Assembly (NCBI GenBank): GCA_903891375.1
Contig: CAITEL010000265.1
Location: 1-7,568 of the forward strand
DNA: 7,568 nt
Source: an uncultured Neisseriaceae bacterium
GTDB lineage: Bacteria > Pseudomonadota > Gammaproteobacteria > Burkholderiales > UBA11063
Direction of reading: 5' to 3'
The notes beneath the pieces are model-generated. The model ran no database searches, was not told where the DNA came from, and saw nothing but the letters and a program-made list of their open reading frames with translations. Position 1 is the stretch's first letter; each line of letters starts with the position of its first letter. Positions 1 to 5,889 of this stretch are shown one piece after another. A program made the translations under genes and the position numbers.

Positions 1-985
1 CAAAAATAATGGTGATGAGTGGCTTGGCAATTATTATGAGGATTATACTAGTTGGTAGGCTTACCATTAGCATGATTTTTTGTACTTTATTTTTTAATAC
101 TTTAATGTAGATAATGTTATTTGCATTTTTTGCAAATATGGGGTAAAAAAAAGTAACAATAACTCCAGGGATGAAATTTAACGCAAATGGAATTATAGTG
201 GCGACTTTATAGTTAGCGACGATAAGAGAGTCTTTCACAATAAAGCCTAACAGTAGAATGTCCAAAATAAACAATAATTGCGAGAATGCATTACCTATGG
301 TGGCATAGATCGAATAACTTATAAACTCACGTTGATTAATCGATTTAATATGTAATCTAAATACGTTTGGTAATTTATAAACAAATGTAGAAATTAGTAT
401 GATTAAAGCATAACTAATATAAGTGGTGACTACAAAGCCAATTAATCCAGCAATATAAATCCCACCAATGTTCATAATTAATAAAATTGAATTAGTGCTA
501 ATACTAAATTTAGCTAAGAGCTTATTTTGTCTTGTTGCTCGTAGATAGGCTTGAAACACATCTATGTAGAGTCTACCAACTGGGAATAATGACATAGCTA
601 TAAGAATATTTTTTGTATTAGGTATAGGTAAATTAAAGAGAGTTGCGTATAAAAAGATGCCAATAGATAATAAAATGTTAAAAATAATTCCAAGGCGTAT
701 GGAATAATCGAGATATGCTAGCTGAATATTCGTTTCAGTATTGCGACTTACAAATTGTAAAACACCACTGGCTGCGCCAAAACCGTTTACTAGAAGAAAA
801 AACGTTATAATACTAAAACAAAATGAGTATATCCCAAAATTATATTGCCCAAGTAGTCGGGCATATGCAATAGAGCCACAAAATGCGACTAAATAAGAAA
901 AACTATTGGCAATAAAAACATGCATAAATCCAGAATTAAATATACGTCGAAGTAATTCCTTTCCATTAAATACTAGATGATTCAT
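1..985 (-). CDS. Wzx-like polysaccharide/oligosaccharide flippase (MOP superfamily), 3' end beyond window
   Basis: The first 328 residues are visible and the frame is open to the window edge. The protein is very hydrophobic, with many membrane segments (about residues 22-42, 53-78, 97-118, 125-145, 163-200, 223-250, 260-282 and 305-320). Near the N terminus, YARLLGQYNFGIYSF (41-55) matches the conserved 'arlLG...yGiys' signature of the polysaccharide synthase/RfbX (Wzx) family. Such proteins flip undecaprenyl-linked glycans across the inner membrane. Family members are usually about 400-480 residues with 12-14 membrane helices, so roughly a quarter is missing. The start lies 5 nt after the envC stop, and no good ribosome-binding site is visible, which fits translational coupling. 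The substrate (O-antigen, capsule or other glycan) cannot be read from this sequence. A MurJ role is less likely because the N-terminal motif resembles Wzx proteins. Confidence 0.85.
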   Translation of the reverse strand, partial: MNHLVFNGKELLRRIFNSGFMHVFIANSFSYLVAFCGSIAYARLLGQYNFGIYSFCFSIITFFLLVNGFGAASGVLQFVSRNTETNIQLAYLDYSIRLGIIFNILLSIGIFLYATLFNLPIPNTKNILIAMSLFPVGRLYIDVFQAYLRATRQNKLLAKFSISTNSILLIMNIGGIYIAGLIGFVVTTYISYALIILISTFVYKLPNVFRLHIKSINQREFISYSIYATIGNAFSQLLFILDILLLGFIVKDSLIVANYKVATIIPFALNFIPGVIVTFFYPIFAKNANNIIYIKVLKNKVQKIMLMVSLPTSIILIIIAKPLITIIF

Positions 986-990
986 ATTAA

Positions 991-2196
991 CTAACTCAAT
1001 ATTTTGCTGGGGTTAATTGGCTTACCCAAATGACGGAGTTCAAAATACATGCCACCTAATGGTTGATTTTCTTTATCGCCAGTATTAGCTATGGTTTGTC
1101 CAATTGATACTTGGGTGCCAGTTTTAACCATGGGGATTATACCACTATAAATTGACATATAATCATTACCGTGGTCAATAATTATGACTTTACCAAATCC
1201 GGGTAAGTCGCCAGTGTACATAACTTTTCCATTAGAAATTGCATGAACTGTAGTGTTCGCAGAATAGTCGAATAATATACCTTTATTGGCTACATTATCA
1301 CGTATTACGCCAAATCCGAGATTTACCGAAGTATTGATTGGTTTAGCGATTTTTCTGGAGAAAAATGGTGAATCATCTGAATAACCAGCTTTATCACTTA
1401 ATACATTATTTTGTGTAGTTGCATGTAACGTGTTTTTTTTATTAATTATATTATTTTTTGCCAACTGTTGTTGTTTAGCTTTCAGTTCCGTTGCAATTAT
1501 TTTATCCATTAAATTATTTAATTTAGTTTGGCGTTCTTTTAAAGCTACCAATTTTTGAGTGTCTTGGTTTATTTGTGATTTTAGAACCTGGGATTGTTGT
1601 GTTTGTGTTTGTTTATTGTTCAGTAATTGGGTTTTTTGTTTAGTTGTTAATCCTAGTTTGTGGTTTAGTTGATCTACTTTTTGTTGTAGTTTGTCGTTAT
1701 TTGCTTGCAGTGATGCCATTTGTTGTTGTAAAAGTTGTAAAGAAGATAATTTGCTATGTAATATAGCTTCAAGGTATGTTTTTTTTCTTTGCACTTCTAC
1801 GGAATTGTTTCCGTTAAGGATAGATTGTGTAGAGTTGTTTTGCATTTGTATTTGTTGGTAAACTAAATTAATTGTGTTTTGCAACGAACTCTTTAGTTTT
1901 AGTACTGATTGACCAAGTGATGTTATTGATTGTTGGATAGTACTCAATTGCTGTATGGTTAAATCACGTTTTTGTGTGATTTGCTTTAACGCTAATTCTG
2001 ATTGATTAAGTGCGACAGTAGAGTTATTTAATGCCTGATTAATATCTTGTTGTTGCTGTTGTTTCTTATTGATTTCACTATTTACTTGATTAATTTTATT
2101 TTTAATGTCATGTAAATTTTGATTGATATCAGTAGTGCTTGTAGCTAGAGTAAGCGAACAGTAAAGCATTGAACAAAAAAATAGTATTTTTTTCAT
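991..2196 (-). CDS. envC: EnvC-type murein hydrolase activator (coiled coil plus degenerate LytM/M23 domain)
   Basis: This 401-residue protein begins with a Sec signal peptide (1-19, ending near LATS), so it is periplasmic. Residues about 22-250 form a long coiled coil very rich in Gln, including five in a row at 46-50. A polar linker (250-280) leads to a C-terminal LytM/M23 fold (284-401). The zinc ligands of active M23 peptidases are absent: the HxxxD site reads NKGIL (304-308), the YxH site reads YSG (350-352) and the HLH site reads GMY (382-384). E. coli EnvC shows the same pattern; it is not a peptidase but activates amidases AmiA and AmiB during septum splitting, with its coiled coil contacting FtsEX. 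That role is inferred here. The gene follows gpmI by 15 nt, as in the gpmM-envC pair of E. coli. AGGA at 2208-2211, 11 nt before the ATG and abutting the gpmI stop, is a plausible ribosome-binding site. Confidence 0.9.
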   Translation of the reverse strand: MKKILFFCSMLYCSLTLATSTTDINQNLHDIKNKINQVNSEINKKQQQQQDINQALNNSTVALNQSELALKQITQKRDLTIQQLSTIQQSITSLGQSVLKLKSSLQNTINLVYQQIQMQNNSTQSILNGNNSVEVQRKKTYLEAILHSKLSSLQLLQQQMASLQANNDKLQQKVDQLNHKLGLTTKQKTQLLNNKQTQTQQSQVLKSQINQDTQKLVALKERQTKLNNLMDKIIATELKAKQQQLAKNNIINKKNTLHATTQNNVLSDKAGYSDDSPFFSRKIAKPINTSVNLGFGVIRDNVANKGILFDYSANTTVHAISNGKVMYTGDLPGFGKVIIIDHGNDYMSIYSGIIPMVKTGTQVSIGQTIANTGDKENQPLGGMYFELRHLGKPINPSKILS

Positions 2197-2211
2197 GTAT
2201 GATATTATCCT

Positions 2212-3744
2212 CTAGATGAATTTAATTAAGCTATGCCCAGTCATTTCTTCTGGTTTATTGAGTCCTGCCATTTTTAAGAGAGTTGGGGCTACATCTTGTA
2301 GTGAACCATTTGCGTCTATTGTTGCTTTTCGTCCAATATACAAAAATGGTACAAAATTGGTTGTGTGTTGTGTATGTGGTTGATTTGATTCGTAATCAAA
2401 CATATTTTCACAGTTACCATGGTCGGCAATTATCAAAATTTCGCCATCTATTTGTTGCATGGCGTTAACGCATTTTCCAAGAGCTATATCTAGGGCATTT
2501 ACCGCTTTTATCGTGGCTTCATAGTTACCACTATGGCCAACCATGTCACCATTAGCAAAATTAGTCACAATCAAATCATATTTATTTTCATTAATAGCAT
2601 TGACTAATCTTTCAGTTACTTCAGGCAAACTCATTTCGGGTTTTTCATCATAAGTAGCCACATCACGTGGTGAGTTTATTAAAACCCTGTCTTCATTGAT
2701 ATACGGTTCTTTTCGTCCACCATTAAAAAAATATGTAATATGAGGATATTTTTCTGTTTCAGCAATTCTTAGTTGGCGCAATCCTAGATTAGAAATATAT
2801 TCACCTAATGTATTATGAATATAATTGGGCATAAATGCAACGGCAACTTTAAGTGTTTTATCGTATTGCGTCATAGTTACAAAGCTAGATAACTCAATTG
2901 GTTTACAAATAAAATTAGTATATGTTTTACTGGTTATAGCCTCAGTTAATTGAATTGCTCTATCTGATCTAAAATTAGCAAAAAACATACTGTCACCATC
3001 AGATACGCCAATATAACCATTGAAAATGCAAGGTTTAATAAATTCATCATTCAAATTTACAGCATAGGACTCATTGATAGCATCCAATACGTTATCACTA
3101 TGATTATCAGCTTGCCCATTCATAATGGCATCATAAGCTAGGTGAATTCGGTTAAAACGTTTATCCCGATCCATTGCATAGAATCGACCACAAATTGTTG
3201 CAATTTTGGTTTTAGGAGAGCATGCGAGTACCTGATTTATTTGTTTTATGTAGGTTAAAGCGCTTTGTGGTGGAGTATCACGTCCATCCAGAAACAAATG
3301 TAGCCATATTCGATGTATGTTTGGTTGTGCTTCAACTAATTTAATTAAAGCAATTATATGATTGATGTGCGAATGTACTCCACCATCAGAGAGTAGCCCC
3401 ATAATGTGCATACAACCACTTGTGGTAGAGTTTATACTATTTAAAAATATTTGGTTTGTGTTAAATTCACCAGTTGCTATTGCGTTATCTATTCTAGTTA
3501 TGTCTTGCTGTACTACCCTGCCAGCACCAATATTAAGATGTCCTACCTCAGAGTTGCCAAATTGACCAGATGGTAGCCCAACATTTTGCCCTGAGGCATC
3601 AATTTTACCGAAACTATAATGTTGCTTAAAATAATCAAAGTTAGGTGTGTGTGCATTGGTTACAGCATTAAAATCAGTTTCAGAGCGTAAGCCAAATCCA
3701 TCAAGGATAATTAAGAGTACTTTGTGGGTGGGTAATGTTTGCAT
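2212..3744 (-). CDS. gpmI: 2,3-bisphosphoglycerate-independent phosphoglycerate mutase
   Basis: This enzyme interconverts 3- and 2-phosphoglycerate in glycolysis and gluconeogenesis, using two Mn ions and a phosphoserine intermediate. With the start at 3744 it has 510 residues, close to the usual 510-514. Visible motifs in order are LDGFG with metal ligand Asp15, GNSEVGH with catalytic Ser65 (compare Asp14 and Ser64 in E. coli), GGVHSH (121-126), DGRDTPP (153-159), NFRSDRA (257-263), GDMVGHSG (399-406), ADHGN (440-444) and a final His-rich metal site HTQH (457-460). The frame stays open upstream to an ATG at 3789, but that start lies inside an inverted repeat and upstream of the predicted transcription start. 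An ATG at 3750 is also possible. An AGG lies 10 nt before 3744, which favours that start. It is the first gene of a minus-strand cluster with envC and a flippase. Confidence 0.96.
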   Translation of the reverse strand: MQTLPTHKVLLIILDGFGLRSETDFNAVTNAHTPNFDYFKQHYSFGKIDASGQNVGLPSGQFGNSEVGHLNIGAGRVVQQDITRIDNAIATGEFNTNQIFLNSINSTTSGCMHIMGLLSDGGVHSHINHIIALIKLVEAQPNIHRIWLHLFLDGRDTPPQSALTYIKQINQVLACSPKTKIATICGRFYAMDRDKRFNRIHLAYDAIMNGQADNHSDNVLDAINESYAVNLNDEFIKPCIFNGYIGVSDGDSMFFANFRSDRAIQLTEAITSKTYTNFICKPIELSSFVTMTQYDKTLKVAVAFMPNYIHNTLGEYISNLGLRQLRIAETEKYPHITYFFNGGRKEPYINEDRVLINSPRDVATYDEKPEMSLPEVTERLVNAINENKYDLIVTNFANGDMVGHSGNYEATIKAVNALDIALGKCVNAMQQIDGEILIIADHGNCENMFDYESNQPHTQHTTNFVPFLYIGRKATIDANGSLQDVAPTLLKMAGLNKPEEMTGHSLIKFI

Positions 3745-3767
3745 AATCATTAAACCTAAAATATGAT
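3739..3767 (+). promoter_or_regulatory. Candidate sigma-70 promoter for the hpt cluster
   Basis: The -35 candidate TTGCAT (3739-3744) and -10 box TATGAT (3762-3767, five of six to consensus) are 17 bp apart. The predicted transcript starts near 3774 and has a leader of about 36 nt before hpt. The -35 matches consensus at only three of six positions, and it overlaps the gpmI start codon. Confidence 0.45.
3755..3757 (-). promoter_or_regulatory. Ribosome-binding site of gpmI (decides start)
   Basis: The minus strand reads TTTAGGTTTA just before the ATG at 3750. AGG is 10 nt from the ATG at 3744 and only 4 nt from the ATG at 3750. No comparable site precedes the upstream ATG at 3789. The site is short, so the choice between 3744 and 3750 is not certain. 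Confidence 0.5.
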
Positions 3768-3790
3768 AAAATATAGGGTATTTTATCATA
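3762..3790. repeat. Perfect 12-bp inverted repeat in the divergent promoter region
   Basis: The arms at 3762-3773 (TATGATAAAATA) and 3779-3790 (TATTTTATCATA) are exact reverse complements around the 5-nt loop TAGGG. The element sits midway between the divergent gpmI and hpt genes. Each arm contains TATGAT, a near-consensus -10 box, so the symmetry may simply be two mirrored promoters. A regulator operator is the alternative. Only two of the twelve pairs are not A-T, and neither arm is followed by a T run in a gene-end position, so a terminator is unlikely. Confidence 0.8.
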
Positions 3791-3815
3791 AAAACAGGAT
3801 GAACCTTATATGCAA
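3785..3815 (-). promoter_or_regulatory. Candidate sigma-70 promoter for gpmI-envC-flippase
   Basis: On the minus strand a TATGAT -10 box lies at 3790-3785. A TTGCAT hexamer lies 19 bp upstream at 3815-3810, overlapping the hpt start codon. The spacing is long for sigma-70, so the -10 is better supported than the -35. Transcription would start near 3778 and give a leader of about 34 nt to the gpmI ATG at 3744. Confidence 0.4.
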
Positions 3816-4382
3816 TTAGATTATCAGCACAGTTTAAATATATTAAAAAATTCAGAATGTATATGTACTGAGAGTGATTTAACTCAGGCCGTATCTAGAA
3901 TAGCAAAACAAATAGAACAAGAAATTATTGGAGAGATCCCAGTTTTTCTGAGCGTTATGAATGGCGGTATGTTTTTTGGAGCAAATTTATTACAAAAAAT
4001 ATCAGGGCCTTTTTTTTCAGACTATATCCATGCATCACGTTATGGAGATGAAACTTTCGGTTCATCTCATATTACTTGGTATCGCCAACCCAAGGTTGAA
4101 GAAATTCGTGGAAAAGTAGTCTATATACTTGATGATATATTAGATGAAGGGCACACTTTAGCTGAAATTAAAAGGTTTCTTATAAATGCAGGAGTGAAAA
4201 TGTGTAAATTGGTTGTTTTAATCGATAAAAATATTGGCAAGGCAAAACCAGTTACCGCCGATTATGTTGGTTTGGTTGCACCAAATCGTTATTTATTTGG
4301 TTATGGTATGGATATTTATGGACTATATCGTCAATTACCAAACATTTATGCGTATAATCAAGTTGATTCTAACGATTCTTAA
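3810..4382 (+). CDS. hpt: Hypoxanthine-guanine phosphoribosyltransferase (purine salvage)
   Basis: This 190-residue type I phosphoribosyltransferase transfers ribose-5-phosphate from PRPP to hypoxanthine or guanine. The PRPP-binding motif is VVYILDDILDEGHTL (103-117), with the paired acidic residues at 108-109 and the probable catalytic Asp112. An early loop SVMNGG (48-53), the DYIHASRYG segment (71-79), a purine-contacting Lys140 and the FGYGMD segment ending in Asp168 follow the HGPRT pattern. The DDILDEG form and the length match betaproteobacterial enzymes annotated as hypoxanthine-guanine phosphoribosyltransferase. Base preference (hypoxanthine, guanine or xanthine) cannot be decided from sequence alone. 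AGGA at 3796-3799 lies 10 nt before the ATG. It is the first gene of the plus-strand cluster, and the next gene starts 11 nt after its stop. Confidence 0.92.
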   Translation: MQLDYQHSLNILKNSECICTESDLTQAVSRIAKQIEQEIIGEIPVFLSVMNGGMFFGANLLQKISGPFFSDYIHASRYGDETFGSSHITWYRQPKVEEIRGKVVYILDDILDEGHTLAEIKRFLINAGVKMCKLVVLIDKNIGKAKPVTADYVGLVAPNRYLFGYGMDIYGLYRQLPNIYAYNQVDSNDS

Positions 4383-4393
4383 AAGGGTTTATT

Positions 4394-5233
4394 ATGCTAT
4401 TGATTTCTATACTTATTACGAGTATTCTAGAACAACAAAAACTATTGATTAAAACTAGAACTTTTTTTAATATTAAATTATTGCAGTACGTAAGATTATT
4501 TATTTCACGTAATTTTACTAATCAACGTGAAATTAGATATGCTTACCTAATGGCTTGTACCCCTGTGGTACTAGTGTTAATTCTATTACACTTGATTTTA
4601 GCTAGATATATCTTTATTTATTTTTTATTTAAGTTAATAATTTTTATTCTTTGTGTTCAAGTTCTTACATGGAAAGAAGAGGCAAAGAGTACGAACCTCA
4701 ATAATAAATCTTTTGCTTTTATTCATACTTACGCTACACGGTTTTTTGTGCCATTATTTTGGTTTTTAGTATTACCCTCAGGTATTGGTGTTGGGTGCTA
4801 TTTAATTATTATGTCGATTAGTGCGGAGCTGAAAAACAAAGGGATTGATCTCGTTGTATATAATGTTGTTGTCGATAAAATGTTATTTTACGCAAATGTT
4901 ATTCCGTATTGTATTTTATATATTTTTATTGCCATAGCTGGTGATTTCGAAAACGTATCTCACTATATTGTAGGTCAACGGAAAAACTTTACAAAAAGTT
5001 TTTATTTTTTAGATGACATGTTAAATGATTCAATTTTGATTGCGGTAGATAAAGATCGTTACCAAGCTAATTCTGATGAGCTAGACAATGCTGATGCAGG
5101 GCAAATTAAATTAGATGCATTTACACCACAGATGACAACCTATATTATAGCGGTTTTATATAGAGCTGGATTATTTTTTATAGGAATTATTGCTTTGATG
5201 GCGATAGGGCATTTAATTGGTTTAATTAGTTAA
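4394..5233 (+). CDS. CobD/CbiB (AmpE-like) family integral membrane protein
   Basis: This 279-residue protein has a start-proximal hydrophobic segment ending in LEQ (1-13), then membrane stretches at about 49-92, 116-141, 164-183 and 249-278. Two segments point to the CobD/CbiB/AmpE superfamily: the aromatic FFVPLFWFLVLPSG (117-130) and PYCILYIFIAIAGDFENV (171-188), which resembles the 'P.R...l..aiaGdFe' region. CbiB/CobD attaches aminopropanol in cobalamin synthesis, and AmpE is a membrane partner in beta-lactamase regulation. Many betaproteobacteria carry a 'CobD/CbiB family protein' of unknown function with no cobalamin genes nearby, and this looks like one. There is no cobalamin context here, so I do not assign either activity. 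AGGG at 4384-4387, 6 nt before the ATG, is a good ribosome-binding site. The gene is likely cotranscribed with hpt. Confidence 0.75.
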   Translation: MLLISILITSILEQQKLLIKTRTFFNIKLLQYVRLFISRNFTNQREIRYAYLMACTPVVLVLILLHLILARYIFIYFLFKLIIFILCVQVLTWKEEAKSTNLNNKSFAFIHTYATRFFVPLFWFLVLPSGIGVGCYLIIMSISAELKNKGIDLVVYNVVVDKMLFYANVIPYCILYIFIAIAGDFENVSHYIVGQRKNFTKSFYFLDDMLNDSILIAVDKDRYQANSDELDNADAGQIKLDAFTPQMTTYIIAVLYRAGLFFIGIIALMAIGHLIGLIS

Positions 5234-5255
5234 TGCTGTGTTAAATGCCGTGTTA
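5232..5255 (+). repeat. Two tandem 12-nt copies after the CobD-like gene stop
   Basis: AATGCTGTGTTA (5232-5243) is followed directly by AATGCCGTGTTA (5244-5255), with one mismatch. The first copy begins inside the TAA stop of the upstream gene. The pair fills most of the 27-nt gap before the next gene, which lacks a clear ribosome-binding site. It may be a recent small duplication with no function. Confidence 0.65.
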
Positions 5256-5260
5256 TACAA

Positions 5261-5842
5261 ATGAAATATAGAAGATTAATTATTATCGTTATTTTGCCCC
5301 TGATAGTTATGCTAATATTTTTTGTTAACAAAAAAACACAAAAACCTAAAATTGCGTCTAAGGTTGTAGTTTCAGGCACTACTTCAACTAAGCCTGATTC
5401 AGCGAGTATTTTTGAATATACAGATGAGAGCGGTAACTTAGTTATAACAAATAAACAACATATAAAAGCTAGAAAGATGAAATTAGCACCACTTGTTGTG
5501 TATGCCAACCCAATGACTAAAAATGATTTATATGCAAATGGAGATACAGATATTCCCAAAATATGGTATCCAAATAATTCAAAAATTTCGAATTTAGGTA
5601 AATTTACGCCAAATATAAATGAAAATATGAATGAGTATGGTCGAAATTTTGTGTTAAATGAAGAATTAGCACATGAAAAAGATGCGCTTAATTCTGCATT
5701 AAAGTTACTTGCTAATGCAAAAGAAAATAAATTAATTACGGAAGACAATACTCAATATATAAATAGGTTACAAACTTTGCAGGACAATATAGAAGAACAT
5801 AAAAAAAATATCGAATTATTAACACGTATTCTTAACAAATAA
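5261..5842 (+). CDS. Membrane-anchored DUF4124-like protein with C-terminal coiled coil
   Basis: This 193-residue protein of unknown function starts with MKYRR and one membrane helix (6-22), probably an uncleaved anchor with the rest in the periplasm. A short linker leads to a segment at about 50-66 with FEYTDESGNLVITNK, which resembles the DUF4124 pattern (aromatic-x-Tyr/Trp-x-Asp-x-x-Gly-x-x-x-x-Ser/Thr-Asp/Asn). The middle (67-127) is polar and looks poorly ordered. Residues about 128-192 form a charged amphipathic helix, with LQTLQDNIEEHKKNIELL at 170-187. Betaproteobacterial DUF4124 proteins often end in such an 'LQ.L.d.i..H.kNI..L' helix. The assignment rests on this pattern recognition. 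No other in-frame start lies between an in-frame TAA (5231-5233) and the ATG. No good ribosome-binding site is visible, so coupling to the gene 27 nt upstream is possible. accA follows after 47 nt. Confidence 0.7.
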   Translation: MKYRRLIIIVILPLIVMLIFFVNKKTQKPKIASKVVVSGTTSTKPDSASIFEYTDESGNLVITNKQHIKARKMKLAPLVVYANPMTKNDLYANGDTDIPKIWYPNNSKISNLGKFTPNINENMNEYGRNFVLNEELAHEKDALNSALKLLANAKENKLITEDNTQYINRLQTLQDNIEEHKKNIELLTRILNK

Positions 5843-5860
5843 ACATATTCGAAGTATATG
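5832..5860 (+). promoter_or_regulatory. Possible weak promoter before accA
   Basis: TTAACA (5832-5837, five of six to the -35 consensus) and TATATG (5855-5860, four of six to the -10 consensus) are 17 bp apart. The -35 overlaps the end of the preceding gene. Transcription would start about 20-25 nt before the accA ATG. In DNA this AT-rich such matches arise often by chance. Confidence 0.25.
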
Positions 5861-5889
5861 AACGCTAATATTAAAGTAGGACACAATTA

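Noticed and set aside
991..1353. EnvC as an active M23 endopeptidase
   Set aside because: The zinc-binding positions are all substituted, as in E. coli EnvC.
2283..3565. Short plus-strand open frames (2283-2468 and 3362-3565) within gpmI
   Set aside because: Both are antisense to conserved gpmI catalytic segments, and their products resemble no family I recognise.
3762..3790. The inverted repeat as a transcription terminator
   Set aside because: It lies between divergent genes at their 5' ends, is nearly all A-T pairs and lacks the G-C stem plus T-run pattern of a gene-end terminator.
4234..4452. A 72-codon plus-strand frame spanning the hpt end and the start of the CobD-like gene
   Set aside because: It is out of frame with two well-supported genes and has no start signals of its own.
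4394..5233. Calling this gene cobD with adenosylcobinamide-phosphate synthase activity
   Set aside because: There are no cobalamin genes nearby, the protein is at the short end for the family, and only two segments resemble the superfamily, so activity cannot be assigned.
5230..5748. A 172-codon open frame on the minus strand over the DUF4124-like gene
   Set aside because: It lies entirely opposite a better-supported gene with family-like architecture, its product has no recognisable domain or membrane logic, and AT-rich coding DNA readily leaves such antisense frames open.
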